From Lysobacteraceae bacterium (GTDB lineage: Bacteria; Pseudomonadota; Gammaproteobacteria; Steroidobacterales; Steroidobacteraceae), in the NCBI GenBank assembly GCA_012516015.1, contig JAAYXG010000664.1, positions 1-5,398 of the forward strand: a stretch of DNA of 5,398 nucleotides. Reading direction: 5' to 3'. Shown here piece by piece: positions 1-5,398 of this stretch; position 1 is the first letter of the stretch, and every line of letters begins with the position of its first letter. Below the pieces are notes generated by a model. That model saw only the letters and a program-made list of their open reading frames with translations, was not told the DNA's origin and did no database searches. The position numbers and the translations under genes were made by a program.

Positions 1-600
1 GTGCCCGTAATCCTGCACAAGGGCGCCGAGTTCTATAAGAACTTCGGCGTCGGCAAATCGCGCGGCACGATTCCCTTGCAGCTCGCCGGCAACATCAAGC
101 GCGGCGGGCTGTACGAACGCGCATTCGGTCTGACGTTGAGAGAGCTCCTCTACGAATTCGGCGGCGGCTCCGCGACCGGACGCCCGATCCGCGCGGTTCA
201 AGTCGGCGGCCCGCTCGGGGCGTACATCCCTGCGTCTCAGTTCGATACGCCGATCGACTACGAAGCGCTGTCGGGAATCGGCGCACTGCTCGGACATGGC
301 GGCGTCGTCGCCTTCGACGACACTGCGGACATGGCGAAGATGGCGCGCTATGCGATGGAATTCTGCGCGATCGAGTCCTGCGGCAAGTGCACCCCTTGCC
401 GGATCGGGTCGACGCGCGGCGTCGAGCTCATCGATCGCATCATCGCGAACGTCGACCGGGAAAGGAACTTGGAGCTCGTTCATGAGCTTTGCGAAACGAT
501 GCTCCACGGCTCGCTCTGCGGCCTCGGCGGCATGACACCGTTCCCCGTGCAAAGTGCGATCAAGCACTTCCCCGAGGATTTCGCGCGAACCCGCCAGTAG
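1..600 (+). CDS. fdsB: NAD-dependent formate dehydrogenase beta subunit FdsB (C-terminal part, 5' end outside window)
   Basis: This is the diaphorase subunit of soluble formate dehydrogenase. It takes electrons from FdsA and, using FMN, reduces NAD+ in the cytoplasm. Only the last 199 residues are present. The first codon, GTG, is almost certainly an internal Val, because the protein begins in mid-domain and the FMN/NADH-binding Gly-rich region of NuoF-type proteins is missing. Visible parts are an SLBB-like segment at about residues 27-80 (GNIKRGG, FGLTLRELL, QVGGPLGAYIP) and the NuoF-type [4Fe-4S] domain at about 110-190. The cluster ligands are C127, C130 and C133 in ESCGKCTPCR plus C173 in GSLCGLGG; the 40-residue gap fits the family. 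SQFDTP and GHGGVVAFDDTADM are typical of FdsB rather than of respiratory NuoF (family knowledge). The stop is TAG at 598-600. fdsA follows after 64 bases, as in fdsGBACD operons. Confidence 0.95.
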   Translation: MPVILHKGAEFYKNFGVGKSRGTIPLQLAGNIKRGGLYERAFGLTLRELLYEFGGGSATGRPIRAVQVGGPLGAYIPASQFDTPIDYEALSGIGALLGHGGVVAFDDTADMAKMARYAMEFCAIESCGKCTPCRIGSTRGVELIDRIIANVDRERNLELVHELCETMLHGSLCGLGGMTPFPVQSAIKHFPEDFARTRQ

Positions 601-664
601 CGCGTGACTTATCGGGCGATCGGGGCGTTAATACACGACAGGCAGATTCAATCGGGCTCAGCTT

Positions 665-3538
665 ATGTACGCGCAGGACTACATCGATCCGGGCACCCCG
701 GAAAGTACCGCAGACGAGCTTGTCACGGTGGAAATCGACGGCGTATCGGTCACGGTGCCGGAGGGCACGTCGATCATGCGCGCCGCCGCCGATCTCGGCA
801 TCATGGTGCCGAAGCTGTGCGCCACCGACAGTCTTGACCCGTTCGGCTCCTGCCGGCTTTGTCTCGTCGAGATCGAGGGGCGCAAGGGCTATCCGGCTTC
901 GTGCACGACGACCGTCGCACCGGGCATGAAGGTGCGCACGCAAAGCGAGAAGCTCACGCAACTGCGCGAGAACGTCCTCGAGCTGTACGTGTCCGATCAT
1001 CCGCTCGACTGCGATACGTGCCCCGGCAACGGCCATTGCGAGCTGCAGGACATGGCCGACGCGCACGGAATCACGACCTCGCGCTACGACGTCGGCGGAC
1101 GCGTTCATCGAGACACGCCCAAGGACATCAGCAACCCCTACTTCGCGTTCGATCCGGATCTTTGCATCGTGTGCTCGCGCTGCGTTCGCGCGTGCGATGA
1201 AGTTCAGGGCACGTTCGCATTGACGATCGACGGGCGGGGCTTCGATTCCAAAGTCAGCGCGAGCCAAAACGAGCCGTTCCTCGAGTCCGAATGCGTCTCG
1301 TGCGGGGCGTGCGTCGAAGCGTGTCCGACCGCTGCGCTGACCGAGAAGTCGATCATCGCCCTCGGACGCCCCGAAAGCACGGTCACGACGACGTGCGGGT
1401 ATTGCGGCGTCGGCTGCTCGCTGAAGGCGGAGATCAAGGGCGAGACGGTCGTGCGTATGGTCCCGAACCGCGAAGGCCACGCGAACAAGGGCCACGCCTG
1501 CGTCAAAGGCCGCTTCGCCTTCGGCTATGCGACGCATGCCGATCGCATCGTGAAGCCGATGGTTCGCAAGAAGATCACCGACCCATGGCGCGAGGTCACG
1601 TGGGAAGAAGCGATCGGCTATGCCGCCTCCGAAATCAAGCGCATCCAAGCCAAGTACGGAAAGTACGCGGTCGGCGGCATCACTTCCTCGCGCTGCACGA
1701 ACGAAGAAACGTTCCTCGTGCAGAAGCTGGTACGAGCAGCGTTCGGCAACAACAACGTCGACACGTGTGCGCGCGTGTGCCACTCGCCGACGGGCTATGG
1801 CTTGAAGCACACGCTCGGCGAATCCGCGGGCACGCAAGAATTCAGCTCCGTCATGAAATCCGATGTCATCGTCGTCATCGGTGCGAATCCGACGGAGGCT
1901 CACCCGGTTTTCGGCTCGCAGCTCAAGCGGCGCCTGCGCCAAGGCGCGAAACTGATCGTCATCGATCCTCGTGAGATCGAGCTCGTACGAGCACCGCACA
2001 TCGCCGCGGACTATCACTTGCAGCTGCGTCCCGGCACGAACGTCGCGATCATCAATGCGCTCGCGCACGTCATCGTGACGGAAGGCCTGACGAAGGACGA
2101 CTACATCGAGTCTCGGTGCGAAGTAGATTCGTACCGACGCTGGAAGGAGTTCGTCGCCGATCCGAAGAACTCGCCCGAAGCGGTTGCCGACATCACGGGT
2201 GTGCCGGCCTCGCTCGTGCGCGGCGCCGCGCGTCTTTATGCGACGGGCGGGAACGGCGCGATCTACTACGGCTTGGGCGTCACCGAGCACAGCCAGGGCA
2301 CGACGATGGTCATGGGCATCGCGAACCTCGCGATGGCAACCGGCAATCTCGGCCGCGAAGGCGTCGGCGTGAATCCCCTTCGCGGGCAAAACAACGTGCA
2401 GGGCTCCTGCGACATGGGTTCCTTCCCGCACGAGTACAGCGGCTATCGTCACGTCTCGGACGAAGCCGTCCGCGCGCAGTTCGAATCGTCCTGGGGAGTC
2501 ACGCTCGAGCCGGAGCCGGGCTTGCGCATCCCCAACATGTTCGAAGCGGCGCTCGACGGCAGCTTCAAGGCGCTTTACATCCAGGGCGAGGACATGGCGC
2601 AGTCCGATCCGAACACGCAGCACGTGATCTCGGCGCTCTCCGCGATGGAGTGCGTGATCGTCCAAGATCTGTTCTTGAACGAAACGGCCAAGTACGCGCA
2701 CATCTTCTTGCCCGGCTCGTCGTTCCTGGAGAAGGACGGCACCTTCACGAACGCGGAACGTCGCATCTCGCGCACGCGCAAGATCATGGAGCCCCTCGGC
2801 GGCTACCAAGACTGGGAAGTCACGATGATGCTGTCGAACGCGCTCGGCTACCCGATGAACTACACGCATCCGTCCGAGATCATGGATGAGATCGCGCGGC
2901 TGACGCCGACCTTCGCGGGCGTGAGCTACGAGAAGCTCGACCGACTCGGCAGCATTCAGTGGCCTTGCAACGAAGATGCGCCCGCAGGCACACCGACGAT
3001 GCACGTGGACGAGTTCGTTCGCGGCAAGGGCAAATTCTATGTGACGGAGTACGTCCCGACGGAAGAGCGCACGAGCTCGCGCTTCCCGTTGCTGCTCACG
3101 ACCGGCCGCATCCTCAGCCAGTACAACGTCGGGGCGCAGACCCGTCGCACGCATAACGTCGTGTGGCACAGCGAGGATCGCCTAGAGATCCATCCTCACG
3201 ATGCGAACGTACGCGGAATCCGAGACGGGGACTGGGTCGGCATCGCGAGCCGCGCGGGCGATACCGTCATGCGCGCCGAAGTGACGGAGCGCGTGCAACC
3301 CGGGGTCGTCTACACGACGTTCCACTTCCCGGAATCGGGCGCAAACCTCGTCACGACCGACAATTCGGATTGGGCGACGAACTGTCCGGAGTACAAGGTG
3401 ACGGCGGTGCAGGTCGTGAAGGTGTCCCAGCCTTCGGAGTGGCGCAAGCGTCACCGCGAGCTCACGAAACGTCAGCGCATCCAACGCCGCGCCGGCGGCG
3501 GTCGGGTGTCGGCGCAGCCGCATTCACCCTCCGAGTGA
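665..3538 (+). CDS. fdsA: NAD-dependent formate dehydrogenase alpha (catalytic) subunit FdsA, Mo-bis-MGD, Cys type
   Basis: FdsA oxidises formate to CO2 at a molybdenum bis-MGD centre and passes electrons to FdsB. The 957 residues match the usual length. The NuoG-like N-terminus carries a [2Fe-2S] site (C52, C63, C66, C80) and a His-Cys3 [4Fe-4S] site (H112, C116, C119, C125). A two-cluster ferredoxin segment follows (C167, C170, C173, C177 and C210, C213, C216, C220). The molybdopterin half starts with the [4Fe-4S] ligands C244, C247, C251 and C279. The Mo ligand is C372 with H373 in ARVCHSPTGYG, encoded by TGC, so it is not selenocysteine; R573 in NPLRGQNN is the expected formate-binding Arg. 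The dinucleotide-binding domain spans about 803-918. The C-terminal tail (about 925-957) is rich in Arg and Lys. ATG at 665 is the first usable start after the in-frame stop at 629-631. No good Shine-Dalgarno site precedes it, so translation may depend partly on coupling to fdsB. Identification is very secure. Confidence 0.98.
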   Translation: MYAQDYIDPGTPESTADELVTVEIDGVSVTVPEGTSIMRAAADLGIMVPKLCATDSLDPFGSCRLCLVEIEGRKGYPASCTTTVAPGMKVRTQSEKLTQLRENVLELYVSDHPLDCDTCPGNGHCELQDMADAHGITTSRYDVGGRVHRDTPKDISNPYFAFDPDLCIVCSRCVRACDEVQGTFALTIDGRGFDSKVSASQNEPFLESECVSCGACVEACPTAALTEKSIIALGRPESTVTTTCGYCGVGCSLKAEIKGETVVRMVPNREGHANKGHACVKGRFAFGYATHADRIVKPMVRKKITDPWREVTWEEAIGYAASEIKRIQAKYGKYAVGGITSSRCTNEETFLVQKLVRAAFGNNNVDTCARVCHSPTGYGLKHTLGESAGTQEFSSVMKSDVIVVIGANPTEAHPVFGSQLKRRLRQGAKLIVIDPREIELVRAPHIAADYHLQLRPGTNVAIINALAHVIVTEGLTKDDYIESRCEVDSYRRWKEFVADPKNSPEAVADITGVPASLVRGAARLYATGGNGAIYYGLGVTEHSQGTTMVMGIANLAMATGNLGREGVGVNPLRGQNNVQGSCDMGSFPHEYSGYRHVSDEAVRAQFESSWGVTLEPEPGLRIPNMFEAALDGSFKALYIQGEDMAQSDPNTQHVISALSAMECVIVQDLFLNETAKYAHIFLPGSSFLEKDGTFTNAERRISRTRKIMEPLGGYQDWEVTMMLSNALGYPMNYTHPSEIMDEIARLTPTFAGVSYEKLDRLGSIQWPCNEDAPAGTPTMHVDEFVRGKGKFYVTEYVPTEERTSSRFPLLLTTGRILSQYNVGAQTRRTHNVVWHSEDRLEIHPHDANVRGIRDGDWVGIASRAGDTVMRAEVTERVQPGVVYTTFHFPESGANLVTTDNSDWATNCPEYKVTAVQVVKVSQPSEWRKRHRELTKRQRIQRRAGGGRVSAQPHSPSE

Positions 3539-3540
3539 AG

Positions 3541-3610
3541 CCCTCCCCGCCCCGTGCGGGGAGCGTTTGCTCAAGACGTCCCTCCCCGCCGCGGTGGGAG
3601 GTTGGGGTGG
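3541..3610. repeat. Pair of GC-rich hairpin repeat units just after fdsA
   Basis: The 11-mer CCCTCCCCGCC occurs at 3541-3551 and again, identical, at 3580-3590. The first copy folds as a perfect 8-bp stem (CTCCCCGC at 3543-3550 with GCGGGGAG at 3556-3563) around a 5-base loop. The second forms a 6-bp stem (CCTCCC at 3581-3586 with GGGAGG at 3596-3601) around CCGCGG and runs into GTTGGGGTGG. The first stem starts 4 bases after the fdsA stop, so it could protect the mRNA 3' end or slow transcription. No T-run follows (CGTTTGC), so it is not a classical intrinsic terminator. From memory, CCCTCCCC/GGTTGGGG-type units are scattered between genes in many high-GC Pseudomonadota. Copy number in this genome cannot be seen. 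Confidence 0.6.
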
Positions 3611-3652
3611 ATGCACACGCAAGCGCAGCGGGTCCGGTCCGTTCGATGTTCA

Positions 3653-3766
3653 GAAGAGATACTCTCGCGGAGACGCGGAGGCGCAGAGCTAAGAACCAGA
3701 CAATCGGAACTGGAATCGATTCTCTCTTTTATCTCTGGGTCTCCGCGTCTGCGACAGTATCTCTTC
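3653..3766. repeat. Long imperfect inverted repeat between fdsA and fdhD (REP/MITE-like)
   Basis: The left arm at 3653-3688 and right arm at 3733-3766 are near-perfect reverse complements. Reading inward from the outer ends, GAAGAGATACT pairs with AGTATCTCTTC, and the arms also share the complementary pair AGACGCGGAG / CTCCGCGTCT. I count three mismatches, one of which would be a G-U pair in RNA, plus a 2-base bulge in the left arm. Weaker pairing extends inward to about 3695 and 3726. The loop is about 44 bases and more AT-rich than its surroundings. Arms with CTCCGCGTCT and GCGGAGACGCGGAGG resemble an interspersed intergenic repeat I recall from many bacterial genomes (family knowledge, not checked). 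No target-site duplication is evident. The right arm ends 13 bases before the fdhD start codon. It contains no ORF of note. Confidence 0.75.
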
Positions 3767-3779
3767 ACGTGACTTCACA

Positions 3780-4625
3780 ATGCGCGAACCGAAGCAACAA
3801 CTCGCCGATTCTTCGCTCGGGGCACCCACGAGCACGGAAGTGCTCGTCGAGCGGTGGCGGGACGGGCGGATCGAGCGCGTTCCCGACCGCGTCGCCGAAG
3901 AAGTCCCCGTCGCGCTCACGTATCACGGCATTTCGCACGTCGTCATGCTCGCGACGCCCGCCGATCTCGAGGATCTCGCGGCCGGATTCACGTTGAGCGA
4001 AGGCATCGTCGCGAAGCCGGGCGAGATCCGCTCGCTCGAGGCGACCCGCCACGATGACGGCAACTTCGAGGTGCGCATCGGAATCGCGGCCGAGCGTTTC
4101 GCGAATCTACTGCGACGCGAGCGGAACACGTCGGGCCGCACAGGCTGCGGCCTTTGCGGCGCGGCGACGTTCGAAGATGCGCTACGCACGCCCGAACGCA
4201 TCGTGAGCAACATGACCGTGAGCGCCACGGACTTGCACGAGGCCCTCATCGAAATTCGCAAGCACCAACGAATCAACAGCGAGACCGGGAGCGTGCATGC
4301 CGCCGCATGGGTCGTCCCCGGCGAAGGCATACGCCTCGTACGTGAAGATGTCGGACGACACAACGCGCTCGACAAGGTCATTGGCGCGCTCATTCGCGCC
4401 GGCGAGGAATTCTCGCGCGGGTGGTTCTTGATCACGAGCCGCGCGAGCTACGAAATGGTTCAGAAGACCGCCATCGTGGGCGTGCCGCTGCTCGCCGCAG
4501 TTTCCGCGCCGACCGCGTTCGCCATCCGACTCGCCGATACGACCGGCCTTACGCTCGTGGGTTTCGCGCGCGAGCACCAACATGTCGTCTACACCCATCC
4601 GATACGGTTGAAGCACCATGCATAG
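3780..4625 (+). CDS. fdhD: Formate dehydrogenase accessory sulfurtransferase FdhD (FdsC)
   Basis: FdhD transfers sulfur from a cysteine desulfurase to the molybdenum cofactor, giving the sulfido ligand that formate dehydrogenases need, and binds the cofactor before its insertion into FdsA. The 281 residues match the family. Hallmarks are C123 and C126 in GRTGCGLCG (the CxxC of FdhD proteins), GSVHAAA at 170-176, REDVGRHNALDKVIG at 188-202, and the ITSRASYEMVQK and GVPLLAAVSAPT stretches at about 218-245. No signal peptide or membrane segment is seen, so it is cytoplasmic. ATG at 3780 is the first standard start after the in-frame stop at 3690-3692, and the core fold begins near residue 20. 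Nothing resembling AGGAG lies upstream; the preceding 13 bases follow directly on a long inverted repeat. In Fds operons this gene is called fdsC and sits between fdsA and fdsD, as here. The last 8 bases overlap fdsD. Confidence 0.97.
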   Translation: MREPKQQLADSSLGAPTSTEVLVERWRDGRIERVPDRVAEEVPVALTYHGISHVVMLATPADLEDLAAGFTLSEGIVAKPGEIRSLEATRHDDGNFEVRIGIAAERFANLLRRERNTSGRTGCGLCGAATFEDALRTPERIVSNMTVSATDLHEALIEIRKHQRINSETGSVHAAAWVVPGEGIRLVREDVGRHNALDKVIGALIRAGEEFSRGWFLITSRASYEMVQKTAIVGVPLLAAVSAPTAFAIRLADTTGLTLVGFAREHQHVVYTHPIRLKHHA

Positions 4626-4851
4626 TGATTACCTCGTCCGTATGGCCAATGACATCAGCCGCTTCTTCGCTTCCGACCCGGACCAGGAGCAAGCCGCCCG
4701 CAACGTACTCGGCCACTTGAAGCGTTTCTGGGATCCGCGCATGCGCGCACAGATCGTCGAGCACTACCGCGCCGGCGGCACGGGCTTGAGCGACATCGCG
4801 GCGAAGGCCGTTGCGCAACTCGCCGAGGAAGAGCCGGCCAAACAAACATAG
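4618..4851 (+). CDS. fdsD: NAD-dependent formate dehydrogenase delta subunit FdsD
   Basis: This is a small protein of 77 residues, the normal size for FdsD. Family signs are LVRMANDISRFF at 6-17, HLKRFWDPRMRAQI at 33-46 and GGTGLSDIAAKAV at 53-65. FdsD has no cofactor motif and no cysteine. It is needed for an active enzyme, and in the Rhodobacter capsulatus enzyme it was described as part of an FdsABGD heterotetramer (family knowledge). The start ATG lies inside the end of fdhD, in ATGCATAG, where TAG is the fdhD stop in another frame. This 8-base overlap suggests translational coupling, consistent with only a weak upstream purine stretch (TTGAAG). The mostly helical, charged C-terminus (AEEEPAKQT) is not conserved as far as I know. 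The position directly after fdhD is canonical and supports the call. Confidence 0.94.
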   Translation: MHSDYLVRMANDISRFFASDPDQEQAARNVLGHLKRFWDPRMRAQIVEHYRAGGTGLSDIAAKAVAQLAEEEPAKQT

Positions 4852-4911
4852 ACAGCTGCGCTCAGCGCGACGAGCCATCGTGCTGGCCCAAGCCCCACGC
4901 CCCACAACCCG

Positions 4912-4918
4912 AAAGGAG
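4912..4918 (+). promoter_or_regulatory. Strong Shine-Dalgarno site of the EthD-family gene
   Basis: AAAGGAG lies 7 bases before ATG 4926. It is the clearest ribosome-binding site before any complete gene in the window and fixes the start of the EthD-family gene. It suggests independent, possibly efficient translation, unlike fdsA, fdhD and fdsD, which lack good sites. Confidence 0.85.
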
Positions 4919-4925
4919 CAAAGTC

Positions 4926-5234
4926 ATGGCCAAGCTCGTCGTCTTGTACAAGAAGGCACAGGACCCGGCCGCGTTCGACGCATATTACGCTTCGACCCAC
5001 GCGCCCCTTGCGAAGAAAATTCCCGGCTTACGTACGTTCGAAATCAGCACGGGCGCCGTTTCGACGCCGCAAGGCGATTCCAACTACCAGCTCGTCGCGA
5101 TACTGAGCTTCGACTCGCTGGAAGCGCTGCAGAAAGGACTGGCTTCACCGGAAGGTCAAGCCGCTGCAGCGGACCTCGCGAACTTCGCGCAAGCAGGCGT
5201 CGAGCTGCTGATCTTCGAGTCGAAAGAACCCTGA
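4926..5234 (+). CDS. EthD-family small alpha/beta-barrel protein
   Basis: The product is 102 residues, typical for EthD-type proteins, which form dimeric ferredoxin-like alpha+beta barrels. It begins with a beta strand (AKLVVLYKK) and then has the family signature FDAYYASTHAPLAKKIPGLRT at about 17-37 including H25. A second strand (YQLVAILSFDS, 54-64), a helix with SPEGQAAAADLANFAQAG (74-91) and a final strand (VELLIFES, 92-99) follow. There is no signal peptide, and no cysteine or metal motif. EthD was named from ethyl tert-butyl ether degradation clusters, where its exact role is unclear; most members are uncharacterised, so no reaction can be assigned. It lies 74 bases after fdsD and could be the last gene of the same transcript or have its own promoter, though I see no convincing one. 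The family call is firm; a link to formate metabolism is only positional. Confidence 0.9.
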   Translation: MAKLVVLYKKAQDPAAFDAYYASTHAPLAKKIPGLRTFEISTGAVSTPQGDSNYQLVAILSFDSLEALQKGLASPEGQAAAADLANFAQAGVELLIFESKEP

Positions 5235-5259
5235 GGCTACCGATTCGCTCCTAATCGAT

Positions 5260-5297
5260 GAGCAAGCGGGCGGAGCTGCGCGGCTATGAGCTTGCTC
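5260..5297. other. Possible stem-loop downstream of the EthD-family gene
   Basis: GAGCAAGC at 5260-5267 is a perfect reverse complement of GCTTGCTC at 5290-5297, giving an 8-bp stem with a 22-base GC-rich loop. It starts 26 bases after the stop codon, a plausible place for an mRNA 3'-end structure. No T-run follows (CGTGTGAT), so it is not a standard intrinsic terminator, and an 8-base inverted repeat may arise by chance. The rest of 5235-5398 shows no convincing gene. Confidence 0.3.
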
Positions 5298-5391
5298 CGT
5301 GTGATACGCATCGGAAATCCCTATCCCAGGGAACTGCCGTTCGACGAATACAATTAGGCAGTGTCATCTCGCGATGCACGCGCTCGTCAAG

Positions 5392-5396
5392 AGGAG
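5392..5396 (+). promoter_or_regulatory. Shine-Dalgarno-like site at the window edge, probably for a gene starting just outside
   Basis: AGGAG within AAGAGGAG at 5389-5396 lies 2 bases before the window ends. A start codon would be expected about 5-9 bases further on. A competing possibility is that ATG at 5374 begins a reading frame (MHALVKRS) that stays open to the edge, but no ribosome-binding site precedes that ATG. The -10-like TACAAT at 5349-5354 might belong to this gene, but it has no matching -35 hexamer. Confidence 0.45.
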
Positions 5397-5398
5397 TA

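Noticed and set aside
1..3. GTG at base 1 as the start of a short 199-residue protein
   Set aside because: The sequence begins in the middle of a NuoF-like protein and matches FdsB through its C-terminus, so the gene is cut by the window edge rather than being a truncated gene.
1774..1782. Possible selenocysteine site at the molybdenum ligand of FdsA
   Set aside because: The codon for residue 372 is TGC (Cys), not TGA, and the frame is open throughout.
560..3169. Very long open frame (869 codons) on the minus strand opposite fdsA
   Set aside because: Its product is an Arg/Ala/Asp/Val/His-rich sequence with no recognisable domain, and it lies opposite a gene whose Fe-S and molybdenum ligands are all accounted for. 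Long antisense frames are expected from GC-rich third-position codon bias.
3543..3570. Intrinsic terminator after fdsA
   Set aside because: The 8-bp GC-rich stem is real, but no T-rich tract follows it, and fdhD-fdsD downstream belong functionally to the same operon.
3554..3772. Small open frames on both strands in the fdsA-fdhD gap
   Set aside because: They run through the hairpin repeats, give low-complexity Arg/Ser-rich products, and have no ribosome-binding site or recognisable homology.
5237..5311. Minus-strand 24-codon ORF (starts at 5311) downstream of the EthD-family gene
   Set aside because: It is too short to judge, has no ribosome-binding site and overlaps the candidate stem-loop.
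5326..5354. Sigma-70 promoter with TACAAT at 5349-5354
   Set aside because: The expected -35 region about 17 bases upstream (around 5326-5331, CCAGGG by position) does not resemble TTGACA, so the box alone is not enough.

Overview
The window holds most of an fds operon, which encodes a soluble, NAD+-dependent, molybdenum-containing formate dehydrogenase, followed by one small EthD-family gene. All genes are on the + strand. Strongly GC-rich third codon positions and the close match to FdsB/FdsA/FdhD/FdsD of Cupriavidus and Rhodobacter type suggest a high-GC member of the Pseudomonadota, perhaps a beta- or gammaproteobacterium. The class is inferred; nothing here fixes the genus.

Layout: (1) 1-600 is the C-terminal part of FdsB, the NuoF-like diaphorase subunit; its start and the usual upstream fdsG lie outside the window. 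(2) 665-3538 is complete fdsA, the catalytic subunit, with a NuoG-like iron-sulfur N-terminus and a bis-MGD C-terminal half that uses Cys, not Sec, at the molybdenum. (3) 3539-3779 is a 241-base non-coding gap built mostly of repeats: two GC-rich hairpin units sharing an 11-base direct repeat, then a long imperfect inverted repeat (about 34 base pairs, 44-base loop) ending 13 bases before the next start codon. (4) 3780-4625 is fdhD (fdsC), the sulfurtransferase that activates the molybdenum cofactor. (5) 4618-4851 is fdsD, the small delta subunit, overlapping fdhD by 8 bases. (6) 4926-5234 encodes an EthD-type alpha/beta-barrel protein with a strong Shine-Dalgarno site. (7) 5235-5398 has no convincing gene; it contains a possible stem-loop and ends in a good Shine-Dalgarno sequence, so another + strand gene probably starts at or just past the edge.

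How they work together: FdsA oxidises formate to CO2 at its Mo-bis-MGD centre. Electrons pass along its iron-sulfur clusters to FdsB, where FMN reduces NAD+. FdhD supplies the sulfido ligand needed for an active cofactor, and FdsD is needed for assembly or stability of the complex. The enzyme suits a cell using formate as an energy or NADH source, or disposing of formate from C1 metabolism. The role of the EthD protein is unknown.

I found no clearly new biological system. The most unusual part is the repeat block that separates the structural genes from the maturation genes.
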